This document shows, one piece after another, positions 1-9,900 of a DNA stretch of 64,000 nucleotides. The notes beneath the pieces were generated by a model, which saw only the letters and a list, made by a program, of their open reading frames with translations, did not search any database and was not told the origin of the DNA. Numbering within the stretch: the first letter of the stretch is position 1; each line of letters starts with the position of its first letter. Made by a program: the position numbers and the translations under genes. The DNA lies in assembly GCF_900103785.1 (NCBI RefSeq), contig NZ_FNHE01000003.1, positions 496,001 to 560,000 on the forward strand. Direction: 5' to 3'. The stretch is from Geodermatophilus siccatus (GTDB taxonomy: Bacteria; Actinomycetota; Actinomycetes; Mycobacteriales; Geodermatophilaceae).

Positions 1-2129
1 GCGACCCAGTCGTGCCAGTGCCCCCGCCAGTCCAGGAACATCTCCATGCTCCAGACCAGTTGCCAGGCGTGGGTGTCCAAGCCCGCCGACACGGCCTGGT
101 CGACGGCGGCCAGCAGGACCGGGTGCTCGGCGGCGAACCATGCGAGGGCCTGTCCGGCGTCAGCCAGGCCCGCGAGTGACACTCCGGCGCACTGCTCGAC
201 CAGGCTGATCGGGATCCTGATCCAGTGCAGCAGCTGTGCGGCGGTGTAGCAGCTCTGCAGGTAGTGGTCCAGCAGCCGGCGGGTTGCCGCGCACCGGTCG
301 GCCCCCGTGTCGACGGTGCGGGCCAGTTCCGTGGCGTAGGCACGGAGCAGGTCGTGGAGGGCGTACCGACCCGGTGTCAGCTCGGCGAGCAGGTGACTGC
401 CGCTCAGCTCGGCCAGCAGGGGCCGCACCCGCGCGAGTGGCAGCCCGGCCAGGCTGGCCGCCGCGGGGGCCGTGAGGTGTGGACCGGGGTGGAGCCCCAG
501 GAGGCGGAACAGCCGCGCCGCCTGGTCGCTGAGTTGCCGGTAGGACCAGGAGAACACGCTGCGCACGTCCGAGGCCGGACCGTCCTGGCTGGCGAGCGCA
601 TCCAGCCGAGCCTGCGCCTCGCGTAGCTCATCGGCCAGCGTGGCGAGGGGGAACGTCGGCTGAGCGGCGGCCCGGGCGGCCACCATCGTCAGTGCCAGCG
701 GCAGACGGGCGCACGAGGTGACGATGTCCGTGGTGGCCCGGGGTTCGGCTGCGATCCGGTGCTCACCGCAGCGGCGCGCCAAGAGGGCCTGGGCCTCGTC
801 GTGGGTGAACACGTCGAGGGTCAGCGGCTGGGCGCCGGCGCCGGCGATCAGGCCCGTCAGCCGGTTGCGGCTGGTGACCAGGACCAGGCAGCCGGGGGTG
901 CCGGGCAGCAGGGGGCGGACCTGGGCGGTGTCGCGGGCGTTGTCCAGCACGACCAGCATCTTCTTGCCGGCCAGGCGGCTCCGGTACAACGCCGCCTGGG
1001 ACTCCAGGTCCACCGGTAGGCGCTCGAGCGGCACCGCGAGAGCGTCGAGGAAGCCGTGTACTGCCTCGGCCGGGACCATCGGCTGTCCACTGGGGTCGAA
1101 TCCACGCAGGTTGACGTACAGCTGTCCGTCGGGGAACCGGTCCGCGACCTGGTGAGCCCAGTGCACCGCCAGCGTCGTCTTGCCGATGCCGGCGGTGCCG
1201 GCGATCGCCGAGATGACCACCGGGGCGCCGGCGGCGGTCGCTTCGGCCAGCAGCGCGTCCAGCGCCGCCACCTCGGCGGCCCGGCCGGTGAAGTGGCGGA
1301 TGGGGGGAGGGAGCTGCCGCGGGACCGGGGTGGTCCGGCCCGGGACGGAGGTCGCGGTCCGTGCGGGGAGGAGTGCCGGATCGTTGCGCAGGATCTGCCG
1401 GTGCAGGTGCTGCAGCGACCTGCCGGGGTCGACGCCGAGCTCGTCGGCCAGCGACCGGCTCAGTCGCCGGTAGACCCCCAGCGCCTCGGCCTGTCGGCCG
1501 GATCGGTACAGGCCGAGCATGAGCAGTTCGTGCAGCCCCTCGCGGAAGGGATGTCGGACGACGAGGTCCTCGAGCTCCGTGATCACCTGGCCGTGCTGCC
1601 CCACGGCCAGGTCCGCCTGGAGGCGCATCTCCAGTGCGCGGAGCCGCTGCTGTTCCAGCCGCGGGATCTCGGCCTGCGCGAAGGGCTCGGCGGTGAACTC
1701 CGACAGCGGTTGCCCGTACCACAGATCGAGCGCCTCCTGGAGCGCGCTCGCGGCCCTGGCCGGCGCCAGGGCCAGCTCCCGGGCACCTTCGCGGGAGAGC
1801 CGCTGGAAGCGGCGGAGGTCGAGCCGCTCGGGGTCGAGGTCGAGGGCGTACCCGGGTCTGCGGCGGTGGAGGATCCCTCCGCCGAGTGGCTCGGACTCCT
1901 CCTCGGTCAGGAGGGTCTTCCGTAGCCGGGAGACGTACACCTGGACGATGTTGGTCGCACTCGCCGGCGGCCGGCCTCCCCACAGGCCATCGATGAGGGT
2001 GTCGGTGGAGACGACCTCATTGAGGTTCAGAGCCAGCATGGCCAACACCGCGCGTTGCTTGGTGCCGCCCAGGGGGAGCGGACCACGCGCCGTCCGGACC
2101 TCGAGTGGACCCAGGACCCGAACGTCCAC
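1..2129 (-). CDS. SARP/AfsR-type transcriptional regulator with NB-ARC ATPase domain, 3' end beyond window
   Basis: About 709 residues are visible and the reading frame is still open at the left edge, so the C-terminus is missing. The N-terminal winged-helix DNA-binding domain (about residues 1-95) is followed by a bacterial transcriptional activation domain (about 95-245) and an NB-ARC ATPase domain with a clear P-loop, GTAGIGKTT, whose lysine is near residue 317, and a VLDNA Walker B-like stretch. The part at the edge looks like the start of a TPR-type region. This is the usual order of AfsR/SARP activators, which bind direct repeats in promoters, often of secondary-metabolite genes. I chose the GTG at 2129 because GGGAG lies six bases upstream; another GTG lies a few codons further up. 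No biosynthetic genes are visible, so the target is unknown. Confidence 0.9.
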   Translation of the reverse strand, partial: MDVRVLGPLEVRTARGPLPLGGTKQRAVLAMLALNLNEVVSTDTLIDGLWGGRPPASATNIVQVYVSRLRKTLLTEEESEPLGGGILHRRRPGYALDLDPERLDLRRFQRLSREGARELALAPARAASALQEALDLWYGQPLSEFTAEPFAQAEIPRLEQQRLRALEMRLQADLAVGQHGQVITELEDLVVRHPFREGLHELLMLGLYRSGRQAEALGVYRRLSRSLADELGVDPGRSLQHLHRQILRNDPALLPARTATSVPGRTTPVPRQLPPPIRHFTGRAAEVAALDALLAEATAAGAPVVISAIAGTAGIGKTTLAVHWAHQVADRFPDGQLYVNLRGFDPSGQPMVPAEAVHGFLDALAVPLERLPVDLESQAALYRSRLAGKKMLVVLDNARDTAQVRPLLPGTPGCLVLVTSRNRLTGLIAGAGAQPLTLDVFTHDEAQALLARRCGEHRIAAEPRATTDIVTSCARLPLALTMVAARAAAQPTFPLATLADELREAQARLDALASQDGPASDVRSVFSWSYRQLSDQAARLFRLLGLHPGPHLTAPAAASLAGLPLARVRPLLAELSGSHLLAELTPGRYALHDLLRAYATELARTVDTGADRCAATRRLLDHYLQSCYTAAQLLHWIRIPISLVEQCAGVSLAGLADAGQALAWFAAEHPVLLAAVDQAVSAGLDTHAWQLVWSMEMFLDWRGHWHDWV

Positions 2130-2610
2130 CCCGGTCTCCCGTCCCGGCCGTCTCCGCTCGCCGGCGGCCACGGCAGTCGGGTGCCCGGGGAGTCACGGCC
2201 CTACACCACCCAGCGTGCCTCCTCCCGGAAGTGAGTTCAACACGATCCGGCTGCCGTCGACAGGTTGATCCGCGACCCTCATCAGCTGACCCCGCACCGT
2301 GTCCGGCACCGGCCGAGAGATCAGCCGCGCCGCACATCCCGACCACGGCTCACGGCTTCCCGCAGCCGCACGAGCGGGCCCGCCAGAGGCCTCGAACCGA
2401 GGACAGGACGACGGAGTCCGGGTCTCCTCGGTCTCGAGGACTGCTGGAACACCGTCCCCCACGGCCACCGGTGATCGTTCGAGACGCGCGACTCCGGGGG
2501 GATCGCTCGGTGGCCGACCTGTGGGCCCGCACGTCCCACCGCGGTCGACGGTGACCACCGCGCCGGAGACCACCTTGCAGGGTCGTGGGTCCGAACGCGG
2601 ACGGGAGGGG
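2130..2610. other. No gene recognised (about 480 bp)
   Basis: This stretch lies upstream of the SARP gene and must hold its promoter. Several open frames cross it on both strands, but none has coding character or a familiar motif. A short palindrome occurs at about 2381-2393; I see no RNA gene. Confidence 0.6.
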
Positions 2611-2648
2611 GCTGGGTCGGCGGCAGCCGGGGCTGCCGCCGACCCAGC
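2611..2648 (-). terminator. Strong hairpin terminator of the small secreted-protein gene
   Basis: Positions 2611-2628 and 2631-2648 are perfect reverse complements, an 18-bp GC-rich stem with almost no loop. It begins about 10 bases downstream of the stop codon of the minus-strand gene at 2659-3018. There is no long T tract, as is common in high-GC actinobacteria. Confidence 0.75.
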
Positions 2649-2658
2649 GTGCTGACTC

Positions 2659-3018
2659 CTAGCGCAGGACCCTCAGTTCGGTCCACAGGATGCCGTAGCT
2701 CCTGCATTCGTAGTCGTACCACCGACCTTGGCGCACACCGTTGAGGCCATCGGTGGCGCACTGGAGGCGCTGGCCGCTCAGATACCACGTCTCGTACTGC
2801 CATTCGGCCTGCGCGGCAGCTGAGTTCAGTGCGATCGATGCGGGTGATTCCGCGGGACCTGCTGCTGTGCTCGCGGCATGTGCCGGGACCTGTGCAGCGG
2901 TGGCGAGACCGCCTGTCAGGGCACCCGCAGTTGCCGTCGTCGCGACGAGCCTCGTGACAGATCGCCGCATCCGTCGATCCTGGTGCCGGTTGGACGACTG
3001 AGTCGGATGGATGAGCAT
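2659..3018 (-). CDS. Small secreted protein of unknown function
   Basis: 119 residues. The N-terminus is arginine-rich (RRMRRSVTRL), followed by a hydrophobic alanine/threonine stretch and a likely signal-peptidase site at AHA-AS near residue 49. The mature part is about 70 residues, rich in Trp and Tyr, with two cysteines (LQC and YEC) that could form one disulphide. I do not recognise the family. The ATG at 3018 has AGGA five bases upstream; an internal ATG (MRRSVTRL) would give a shorter but still complete signal peptide. The open frame extends further upstream, but that part reads like noncoding DNA. A strong hairpin terminator follows. Confidence 0.65.
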   Translation of the reverse strand: MLIHPTQSSNRHQDRRMRRSVTRLVATTATAGALTGGLATAAQVPAHAASTAAGPAESPASIALNSAAAQAEWQYETWYLSGQRLQCATDGLNGVRQGRWYDYECRSYGILWTELRVLR

Positions 3019-3401
3019 GGTCTTCCTGTCCGTTGACTCGGAGGTCGGACCCATGTCCTGGCCGGGCCCGGGCTCGTGCTGGTCTTCGAGCCATCCAGAG
3101 GCTCGCGATGGGTGCTTGACCTGCGCTGAACTGCCACTGAAAGGGTGTGAGAGGACGGCCGCAGGCAGGGAGCCTCGCAGGACGTCGCAGGAGTGGGGCG
3201 TTGAGCCCTGTTCCGCCCTGACGGTTCGACGCGGTCCGTCGATCCCGTCCTCCTCGCCGCCCCGGTTCATCAGGGAGGAGCTGTGGACGACATTCGAGCT
3301 GTCGATCTCACCGCAGAAGCCGGTGGTTCACGGTCGCACCGGCCGCCTGCGAGATCCGACCGAGCCGGGCTACGGGTCGGGCCGGACCTGCTGGTGGATG
3401 C

Positions 3402-3545
3402 GAGTGCGCCGAGGTCGGCGTGTGCAACCGGGTGCACCAGGCGGTGCTCGACCGGCTCGGTGGGGAGGGGCTGCGCGATCAGTCGCGAACCAGCTGGACT
3501 CGCACAGCGTCCGGGCAACGTAGTGCGCTGAAGCAGGAGTCCTGA
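3402..3545 (+). pseudogene. Remnant of an IS5-family-like transposase
   Basis: A 47-codon stretch reads VHQAVLDRLGGEGLRD followed by SRTSWTRTASGQRSALKQES and a stop. This resembles the region of IS5-family (IS112-like) transposases that normally reads vhqavLdrLgaeg.lDwSRa.vDs.svrAkrGG. The DWSR motif has become DQSR and the protein stops just after. Nothing upstream joins to it cleanly, so it is a decayed fragment. It is a resemblance seen by eye and could be wrong. Confidence 0.4.
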
Positions 3546-3620
3546 AAGGGTTGACATGGCCCGTTCGGAGGCTGCTCCAGGCGGGCGAGCAGGCTGGGTT
3601 GGCCTACGGTTATGCGTGAA

Positions 3621-3661
3621 GCGGGCGACTGGGTTGAACTGGCATGGCCAGCTTGGAAGGC
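3621..3661 (-). other. tRNA-Gly(TCC) 3' fragment, putative att scar 1 (degenerate)
   Basis: Read on the minus strand, the sequence has the anticodon-loop pattern CTTCCAA, a variable region and a T-arm and acceptor strand ending GCCCGC. Several T-arm bases differ from a working tRNA (GTTCAACCC in place of GTTCGA..CC) and there is no 5' half. It matches the fragments at 24389, 34139 and 38370, this one being the most decayed. Confidence 0.6.
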
Positions 3662-3722
3662 AGGATCTTGTGACCCCATCTGCGCTGGTCAGCGGCACAT
3701 TCGAGTGTCTGGATAGACCCGC

Positions 3723-3770
3723 GTGACCACCATGTGACCAATCGCCTCCTGATAGGTCACTCCGGCCGCT
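3723..3770. repeat. Putative integrase arm-type sites and left copy of the repeat flanking the RM cassette
   Basis: GTGACCACC at 3723 and GTGACCAAT at 3734 resemble the pair at 24261-24280. Positions 3734-3770 match 15583-15621 (GTGACCA, TCGCCTC, then GTCACTCCGGCCGCT, with a few differences). The second copy overlaps the integrase stop codon, so this left copy may be what remains of the DNA next to an integrase 3' end. Direct repeats on both sides of the restriction cassette suggest it was inserted here. Confidence 0.5.
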
Positions 3771-4280
3771 TACGTTGAGGTGCCCGGGGGTTCGAAGCTT
3801 GGGCGGACTCGTCGCAGGATAACGAACCGCCCGGGACCGTGAGGTCGAGAGAAACCGTCAGCTCGTGGGCTTGAATGGCCTGCGCGACGGGGCCGCAGGT
3901 GGCCGCAGCGGAGGGCGCCTGATTCTTGGCATCAATGGCCTTCGCCTTCCTTCGTAAGGTCGCAGCCCCAGTAGGGCGGATCCGGCTGCAGCGGCGGCGG
4001 GTCGACCCGGCCGCGGCGGGTGCCGGCGTGTCAACTGCCCGGCTCCTCGTTGAAGAACCGTTGGTGTCCGACGCTCGTACACAGTCGGAGCCACGGGACA
4101 CATGAGAGGCAACGCCCGCGCCGCCACGAGGTGATCCGCTCGCTGGCGTCACCGACCGTGTCCGGTTGTCCACTGTGCGGCGGATGCCAGGCTACCGTGC
4201 CAGTGCTTAGAACAACCGAGGGGGTTGCACGTGCCACCGCGCGCGAAGAAGTCAGCAACGCTGGGAACCGGTGCACCGGC
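3771..4280. other. Upstream region of the restriction-modification operon, no gene recognised
   Basis: About 500 bp with no convincing gene. It must hold the hsdM promoter. A 17-codon open frame from the GTG at about 4231 (VPPRAKKSA...) ends exactly where hsdM starts (ATGA); similar lysine-rich openings occur in some methylases, so it could be a leader or a frameshifted N-terminus, but I cannot tell. Confidence 0.45.
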
Positions 4281-5741
4281 ATGATCACTGGCGAGCTCAA
4301 GATCAAGATCGACCGAGTCTGGGACGCCTTCTGGTCCGGGGGCATCTCCAACCCCCTCGAGGTCATTGAGCAGATCACCTACTTGCTCTTTGTCCGTCGG
4401 CTCGACGATCTGCAGACGCTGAGGGAGCGGAAGGCCAACCGCACGGGTAAGCCGATCGAGGATCCGATCTTCCGGCCCGGCGAGGAGGACCTCCGCTGGT
4501 CGCGGTTCAAGGACTTCGAACCTGGCGTCATGCACCGGGTGATCGGTGAGGGGGTGTTCCCGTTCCTGCGCCAGCTCGGTGGCGACGGGTCCACCTACTC
4601 CGAGCACATGAGGGACGCTCGGTTCACCATCCCGACCCCGGCGCTGCTCTCTCGCGTCGTCGACTTGCTAAACGACGTCCCCATGCAGGACCGGGACACC
4701 AACGGCGACCTGTACGAGTACATGCTCAGCAAGATCGCCTCAGCCGGTCAAAACGGTCAGTTCCGAACCCCACGGCACATCATCCAGCTCATGGTGGCGA
4801 TGACCGCCCCGCAGCCGACGGACGAAATCTGCGACCCCGCCTGCGGCACCGCCGGCTTCCTCGTCGCCGCCTCCGAGTACGTGCGCAGCCAGCACCCCAC
4901 GGTCATGACCGACGCAGAGCAGCGGCAGCACTACCACCGCAGCATGTTCCACGGGTACGACTTCGACTCCACCATGCTCCGGATCGGCAGCATGAACATG
5001 CTGCTGCACGGGGTCGAGCAGCCGGACATTCGCTACCGCGACTCCCTCTCCGAAGGCGCGGCAGGGGAGGCGGGACTCTACTCCCTGGTTCTCGCCAATC
5101 CCCCGTTCGCCGGCAGCCTCGACTACGAGTCGACGTCGAAGGACCTGCAGCGGATCGTCAAGACCAGGAAGACAGAGTTGCTCTTCCTCGCGCTGTTCCT
5201 TCGGCTGCTCAAGCCCGGTGGGCGGGCGGCAGTCATCGTCCCTGATGGCGTGCTCTTCGGATCTTCGACGGCGCATAAGGCCCTGCGCCGGATCCTGGTC
5301 GAAGACCAGAAGCTCGACGCAGTAGTCAAGCTGCCCTCCGGGGTGTTCAGGCCGTACGCGGGAGTGTCGACAGCGGTCCTGCTGTTCACCAAGACCAACA
5401 GCGGCGGCACCGAGGATGTCTGGTTCTACGACGTCCAGGCCGACGGCTTCACCCTTGACGACAAGCGCACGCCGACGGAGGCCAACGACCTCCCCGACGT
5501 GCTCGCACGCTGGATAGAACGTGACGGCGACGAACGAGCGCGCGAGCGCACGGAGCAGAGTTTCTGCGTATCGAAATCCGAAATCGCCGCGAACGGCTAC
5601 GACCTCTCGCTCAACCGGTATGGGGAGGTTATCCACGACGAGGTCGAACATCGGCCGCCACTGGAGATCATCGGCGATCTCGAGAAGTTGGAAGCGGACA
5701 TCCAGCAGGGCCTTGCGAATTTGAGGTCGATGCTGTCGTGA
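4281..5741 (+). CDS. hsdM: Type I restriction-modification DNA methyltransferase (M subunit)
   Basis: 486 residues, the usual size. The N-terminal helical domain contains the family stretch VWDAFWSGGISNPLEVIEQ, followed by an N6-adenine methylase fold with SAM motif I DPACGTAGF (from residue 185) and catalytic motif NPPF (from residue 273), both intact. HsdM transfers a methyl group from SAM to an adenine in the recognition site; with HsdS it forms the modification enzyme. The ATG at 4281 fits the family N-terminus (M-I-x-GELK); the frame is open further upstream, but that part is not family-like. The stop overlaps the hsdS start as GTGA. First gene of the seven-gene cassette. Confidence 0.95.
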   Translation: MITGELKIKIDRVWDAFWSGGISNPLEVIEQITYLLFVRRLDDLQTLRERKANRTGKPIEDPIFRPGEEDLRWSRFKDFEPGVMHRVIGEGVFPFLRQLGGDGSTYSEHMRDARFTIPTPALLSRVVDLLNDVPMQDRDTNGDLYEYMLSKIASAGQNGQFRTPRHIIQLMVAMTAPQPTDEICDPACGTAGFLVAASEYVRSQHPTVMTDAEQRQHYHRSMFHGYDFDSTMLRIGSMNMLLHGVEQPDIRYRDSLSEGAAGEAGLYSLVLANPPFAGSLDYESTSKDLQRIVKTRKTELLFLALFLRLLKPGGRAAVIVPDGVLFGSSTAHKALRRILVEDQKLDAVVKLPSGVFRPYAGVSTAVLLFTKTNSGGTEDVWFYDVQADGFTLDDKRTPTEANDLPDVLARWIERDGDERARERTEQSFCVSKSEIAANGYDLSLNRYGEVIHDEVEHRPPLEIIGDLEKLEADIQQGLANLRSMLS

Positions 5742-6916
5742 CGGTTCTCTCTCTGGCCGAGGTGGCCGACGTCAACCCACGGGCCATTTGGAAACCTGCT
5801 CTTGACGAGGCCGTGGCATTCGTCCCGATGGCCGCACTCAATGCCGAGACGGCTCAGACCGCCCCAGGCGATACCCGTCCGTTCCGGGAAGTGTCCAGTG
5901 GGTACACCCTCTTCCGGGATCAAGATTTGCTGGTCGCGAAGATTACCCCGTGCTTTGAGAACAATAAGATAGGTCAGGCGAACCTGCGTCATGAAGTAGG
6001 TGTTGGCTCGTCCGAGTTCCATGTCGTGAGGCCCAAGACGGACATGGTTGACGCTCGCTATCTTATGCACTTTTTGCGCCAGGACCGTGTGCGCCTCGAA
6101 GGCGAGCGACGCATGACGGGGAGTGGTGGACAGCGGCGCGTGCCCCCTGCATTCCTGAAAGAACTTCGTCTCCCCGTTCCGCCGCTTGAGGAGCAGCGGC
6201 GCATCGTGGCGATCTTGGACGAAGCGAATCGCATGCTTGATCTGCAGCGCCGTCAGCTCGAGGCCACGGATGAGCTCGCTGCTAGTCTTGCTTACGAGCT
6301 TCTCGCTAGCACTCCTCGGCGAGAGCGACTTGCTGACATCGCGCAACGTGTCACCGTTGGCCACGTTGGACCCACAGCCGACCACGTCGTTGCCGAAGGC
6401 ACTCCGCTGCTGCGCACACAAAACATCGGCCGCGGCGCCGTCATCAAAGCCGGCCTGATTCAGATCGACGAAGACCTGGCTGGACGGCTGAGCAAGAGTC
6501 GCTTGAGGGCCGGCGATGTGCTGATCTCGCGACACGTGGTCGATGAGATTCGCTGTGCGGTCCTGCCATCGGACCTCGACGGCGCGAACTGCGCGAACAT
6601 GTTGCTCGTATCACCGAGTGCAGAGCTTCGTGGCGAGGTCTTGTCGCATTTCTTGCGATCGCAAGCGGCGCAAGACTTTCTCTTGGGCCGTCGCGTGGGT
6701 TCGGCACAGAAAGTCGTCAACACAAAAGTCCTACAACAACTGCTGGTGCCAGTCCCCGAGCGGGCCGAGCAGGAGCGATTCTGTTCGGTGGTGCGCGTCT
6801 TGGACCGACAGGCTGCACTGCGGACGAGCGCGGCTGCCGAGACGGAGTCGCTTCTGGCGGCTCTTGAGCAACGCCTGTTCCACCCCGGAAGTGCAGTAGG
6901 GGCAACAGCGAAATGA
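5738..6916 (+). CDS. hsdS: Type I restriction-modification specificity subunit
   Basis: 392 residues with two target-recognition halves: residues about 1-145 and about 195-345, each followed by a coiled-coil-like helical region (PLEEQRRIVAILDEANRMLD... after the first, PERAEQERFCSVVRVLDR after the second). HsdS binds the split DNA target and joins M and R subunits. It starts with GTG overlapping the hsdM stop and ends with ATGA overlapping hsdR. Base composition in the first part is clearly more AT-rich than its neighbours, as often seen in specificity genes that move between strains. The target sequence cannot be read from the protein. Confidence 0.93.
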   Translation: MTVLSLAEVADVNPRAIWKPALDEAVAFVPMAALNAETAQTAPGDTRPFREVSSGYTLFRDQDLLVAKITPCFENNKIGQANLRHEVGVGSSEFHVVRPKTDMVDARYLMHFLRQDRVRLEGERRMTGSGGQRRVPPAFLKELRLPVPPLEEQRRIVAILDEANRMLDLQRRQLEATDELAASLAYELLASTPRRERLADIAQRVTVGHVGPTADHVVAEGTPLLRTQNIGRGAVIKAGLIQIDEDLAGRLSKSRLRAGDVLISRHVVDEIRCAVLPSDLDGANCANMLLVSPSAELRGEVLSHFLRSQAAQDFLLGRRVGSAQKVVNTKVLQQLLVPVPERAEQERFCSVVRVLDRQAALRTSAAAETESLLAALEQRLFHPGSAVGATAK

Positions 6917-9900
6917 GCAACTTCGAGTTCGTGAGGCAAGAGTGGCCTGAGATCCACAATGACTGCAGGCGAGCGGAAGGTTATCTCGCGTCGGACCCGC
7001 GGTCGGCGTGCTTCTATGCCCGCCGGGCAGCAGAGCAAGTCGTCGGGCTCATCTACGACGTCGACGGGCTGCCTATCCCGTACAAGGACGACCTCTCGGC
7101 TCGTACCAACGAGCCGGCGTTCCAACGGCGGGTCGGCGTCGGGATCGGGCAGAAGCTCAATCTGATCCGCAAGCTCGGGAACCGGGCTGTCCATGATGTG
7201 CAGCCCATTCCGGCCCGTGCGGCGGTTGACGTGCTGCGGGAGTTGCATCACGTGGTGGTGTGGACGGCCTTCCGCTACTCCACCAACCCGGCGGCGGTGC
7301 CGACCGGGGCGGTGTTCGACCCGAAGCTCGCGGGCAGTCAGGCTCCGCTGAGCCGGGCGGATGTCGTGAAGCTGGCGGAAAAGTTCCGCCAGCAGGACGA
7401 GGCTCACGGTCGCGCTCTAAGGGAGCGGGACGAGCTCGCGGCGGCGAAGGACGCCGAGATTGAACAACTGCGGGAGCAGATCAAGGCCGCGCAGGCCGCG
7501 CACACGCTGACCGACACCCACGACTACTCCGAGGCCCGGACCCGCGACCTCATCATCGACGAACTCCTCCGCGAGGCGGGCTGGCAGCTCACCGAGGGCC
7601 GCCACCGCGAGTTCCCGGTCACCGGCATGCCCAACGCCGAGGGCAAGGGCTACGTCGACTACGTGCTGTGGGGTAGCGACGGGCTGCCGCTCGCGGTCGT
7701 GGAGGCGAAGAAGACCACCGTCGAGCCGGCGGTAGGCCAACAACAGGCCAAGCTGTACGCTGACTGCCTGCAGCAGATGACCGGCCGCCGGCCGGTGATC
7801 TTCTACACCAACGGCTACCGGACCTGGCTATGGGACGACGCCGCCGGCTATCCGCCGCGCCGGGTCGAGGGCTTTTTCACCGCCGACGAGCTCGAACTGA
7901 TGGTGCAGCGCCGCACCGGCCGCCTGCCGCTGGCGGACGCGCCCATCGACAACAGCATCGTCGAGCGCCATTACCAGCAGCGCGCCATCCGGGCGGTAGG
8001 AGAGACCTTCATCGCCAAGCAGCGCGCCGCCTTGCTGGTGATGGCCACCGGCTCCGGCAAGACCCGAACCGTCATCGCGCTGGTCGATCAGCTGATGCGC
8101 GCCGGGTGGGTCAAGCGTGTCTTGTTCCTCGCCGACCGCACCGCCCTGGTCACCCAGGCCGTCGGGGCCTTCAAGACCCACCTGCCGAACGCGACCACGG
8201 TCAACCTGGTGACCGAGAAGGTCACCGACGGCCGGGTATACGTCTCGACGTACCCAACGATGATGAACTTGATCAACGAGACCGACGCAGGTCGGAGGCT
8301 GTTCGGACCGGGCTACTTCGACCTTATCGTCATCGACGAGGCCCACCGATCGGTCTACCAGAAGTACCGCTCCATCTTTTCCTGGTTCGACTCGCTGCTG
8401 GTAGGCCTCACCGCCACGCCGAAGGACGAGGTCGACCGCAACACCTATTCGTTGTTCAACCTCGAAGACGGAGTTCCCACCGACGCCTACAGCCTCGACG
8501 AGGCCGTCGCCGCGGGCTACCTCGTGCCGCCGGTGGCGGTGTCGGTGCCCACGAAGTTCCTCCGCGACGGCATCCGCTATGACGAGCTCAGCGAGGCGGA
8601 GAAGGACGATTGGGATTCGCTCGAATGGAACGAGGACGGCGACATCCCTGACGCCGTCTCGGCCGAAGAGTTCAACAAGTTCCTCTTCAACGCCGACACC
8701 GTCGACAAGGTACTTGCCACCTTGATGAAGGACGGCCACAAGGTCGCCGGCGGTGACCGGCTCGGCAAGACCATCGTGTTCGCCAAGAACCAGGCCCATG
8801 CCGAGTTCATCCAGAAGCGCTTCGACGCCAACTACCCCGAGTACGCCGGCCACTTCGCCCGCGTCGTCACCCACTCGGTGACCTACGCCCAGAACCTGAT
8901 TGATGACTTCTCAATCAAGGACAAGGCGCCGCACATCTCCATCTCCGTCGACATGCTCGACACCGGCATCGACGTCCCCGAGGTCGTCAACCTCGTCTTT
9001 TTCAAGCTGGTGCGCGCCAAGAGCAAGTTCTGGCAAATGATCGGCCGCGGCACTCGCCTCTGCCCCGACCTCTACGGGCCGGGTGAGGACAAGAAAGACT
9101 TCTACGTCTTCGACTTCTGCGGCAACCTCGAGTTCTTCAGCCAGAACCTGCCCGACTCCGGCGGGTCGCTGCAGAAGTCCCTCACCGAGCGCCTGTTCGA
9201 GGCGCGCCTGGGACTCCTGACCGGGCTGGACCGAACCGGAGTCGGTGTCGTCCCCGGTGACCAGCCGGAAGTCGGCCGGGGCGAGGTCAGCGAGCGCGGC
9301 CTGCGCGTCGACGTCGCTTGGTCGCTGCACGAGGTGGTGGTCGGCATGAACGTCGACAACTTCCTGGTCCGCCCAGCTCGGCAGTGGGTCGAGACGTACT
9401 CCGACTGGAAAGCCTGGCATCAGTTGACCCCGGAGAAGGCCGGCGACATCGCCCATCACCTCGCCGGCCTCCCCTCCACCAGACGGGACGACGACGAGGA
9501 CGCCAAGCGCTTCGACCTGATCCTGCTGCGGCTCCAGCTCGCGCGGCTCGACGGCGATGCCGTCCTGTTCGAGCGGCTGCGCAAGCAGGTGCAGGACATC
9601 ACCGCCGCGTTACTCGGCCAGACCGCGATCCCCTCGGTCAAGGCGCAGGAGCAGCTGCTCGAAGGCCTGTCCGGCGACGAATGGTGGGTCGACGTCACCC
9701 TGCCGATGCTGGAGTTGGCCCGGCGGCGCGTCCGCGGATTGGTGCGGTTTGTGGAGAAGTCCCGGCGCGCGGTCGTCTACTCCAACTTCGCCGACGAGGT
9801 CGGCGAGAGCAGCATCGTGGAGCTTCCCGGCGTCACTCCGGGCACTGACTGGGAGCGGTTCCGCGCGAAGGCCCGCGCCTACCTCCGCGACCACGAAGAC

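Noticed and set aside
763..1983. Long minus-strand frame of 406 codons rich in Arg and Pro
   Set aside because: It lies in the wrong frame over the SARP gene; composition is typical of a GC-rich shadow, while the frame from 2129 has clear domains.
2370..2440. tRNA-like look around the palindrome CCTCGGTTCGAGG
   Set aside because: No acceptor stem, D arm or anticodon stem can be folded; the TTCGA core alone is not enough.
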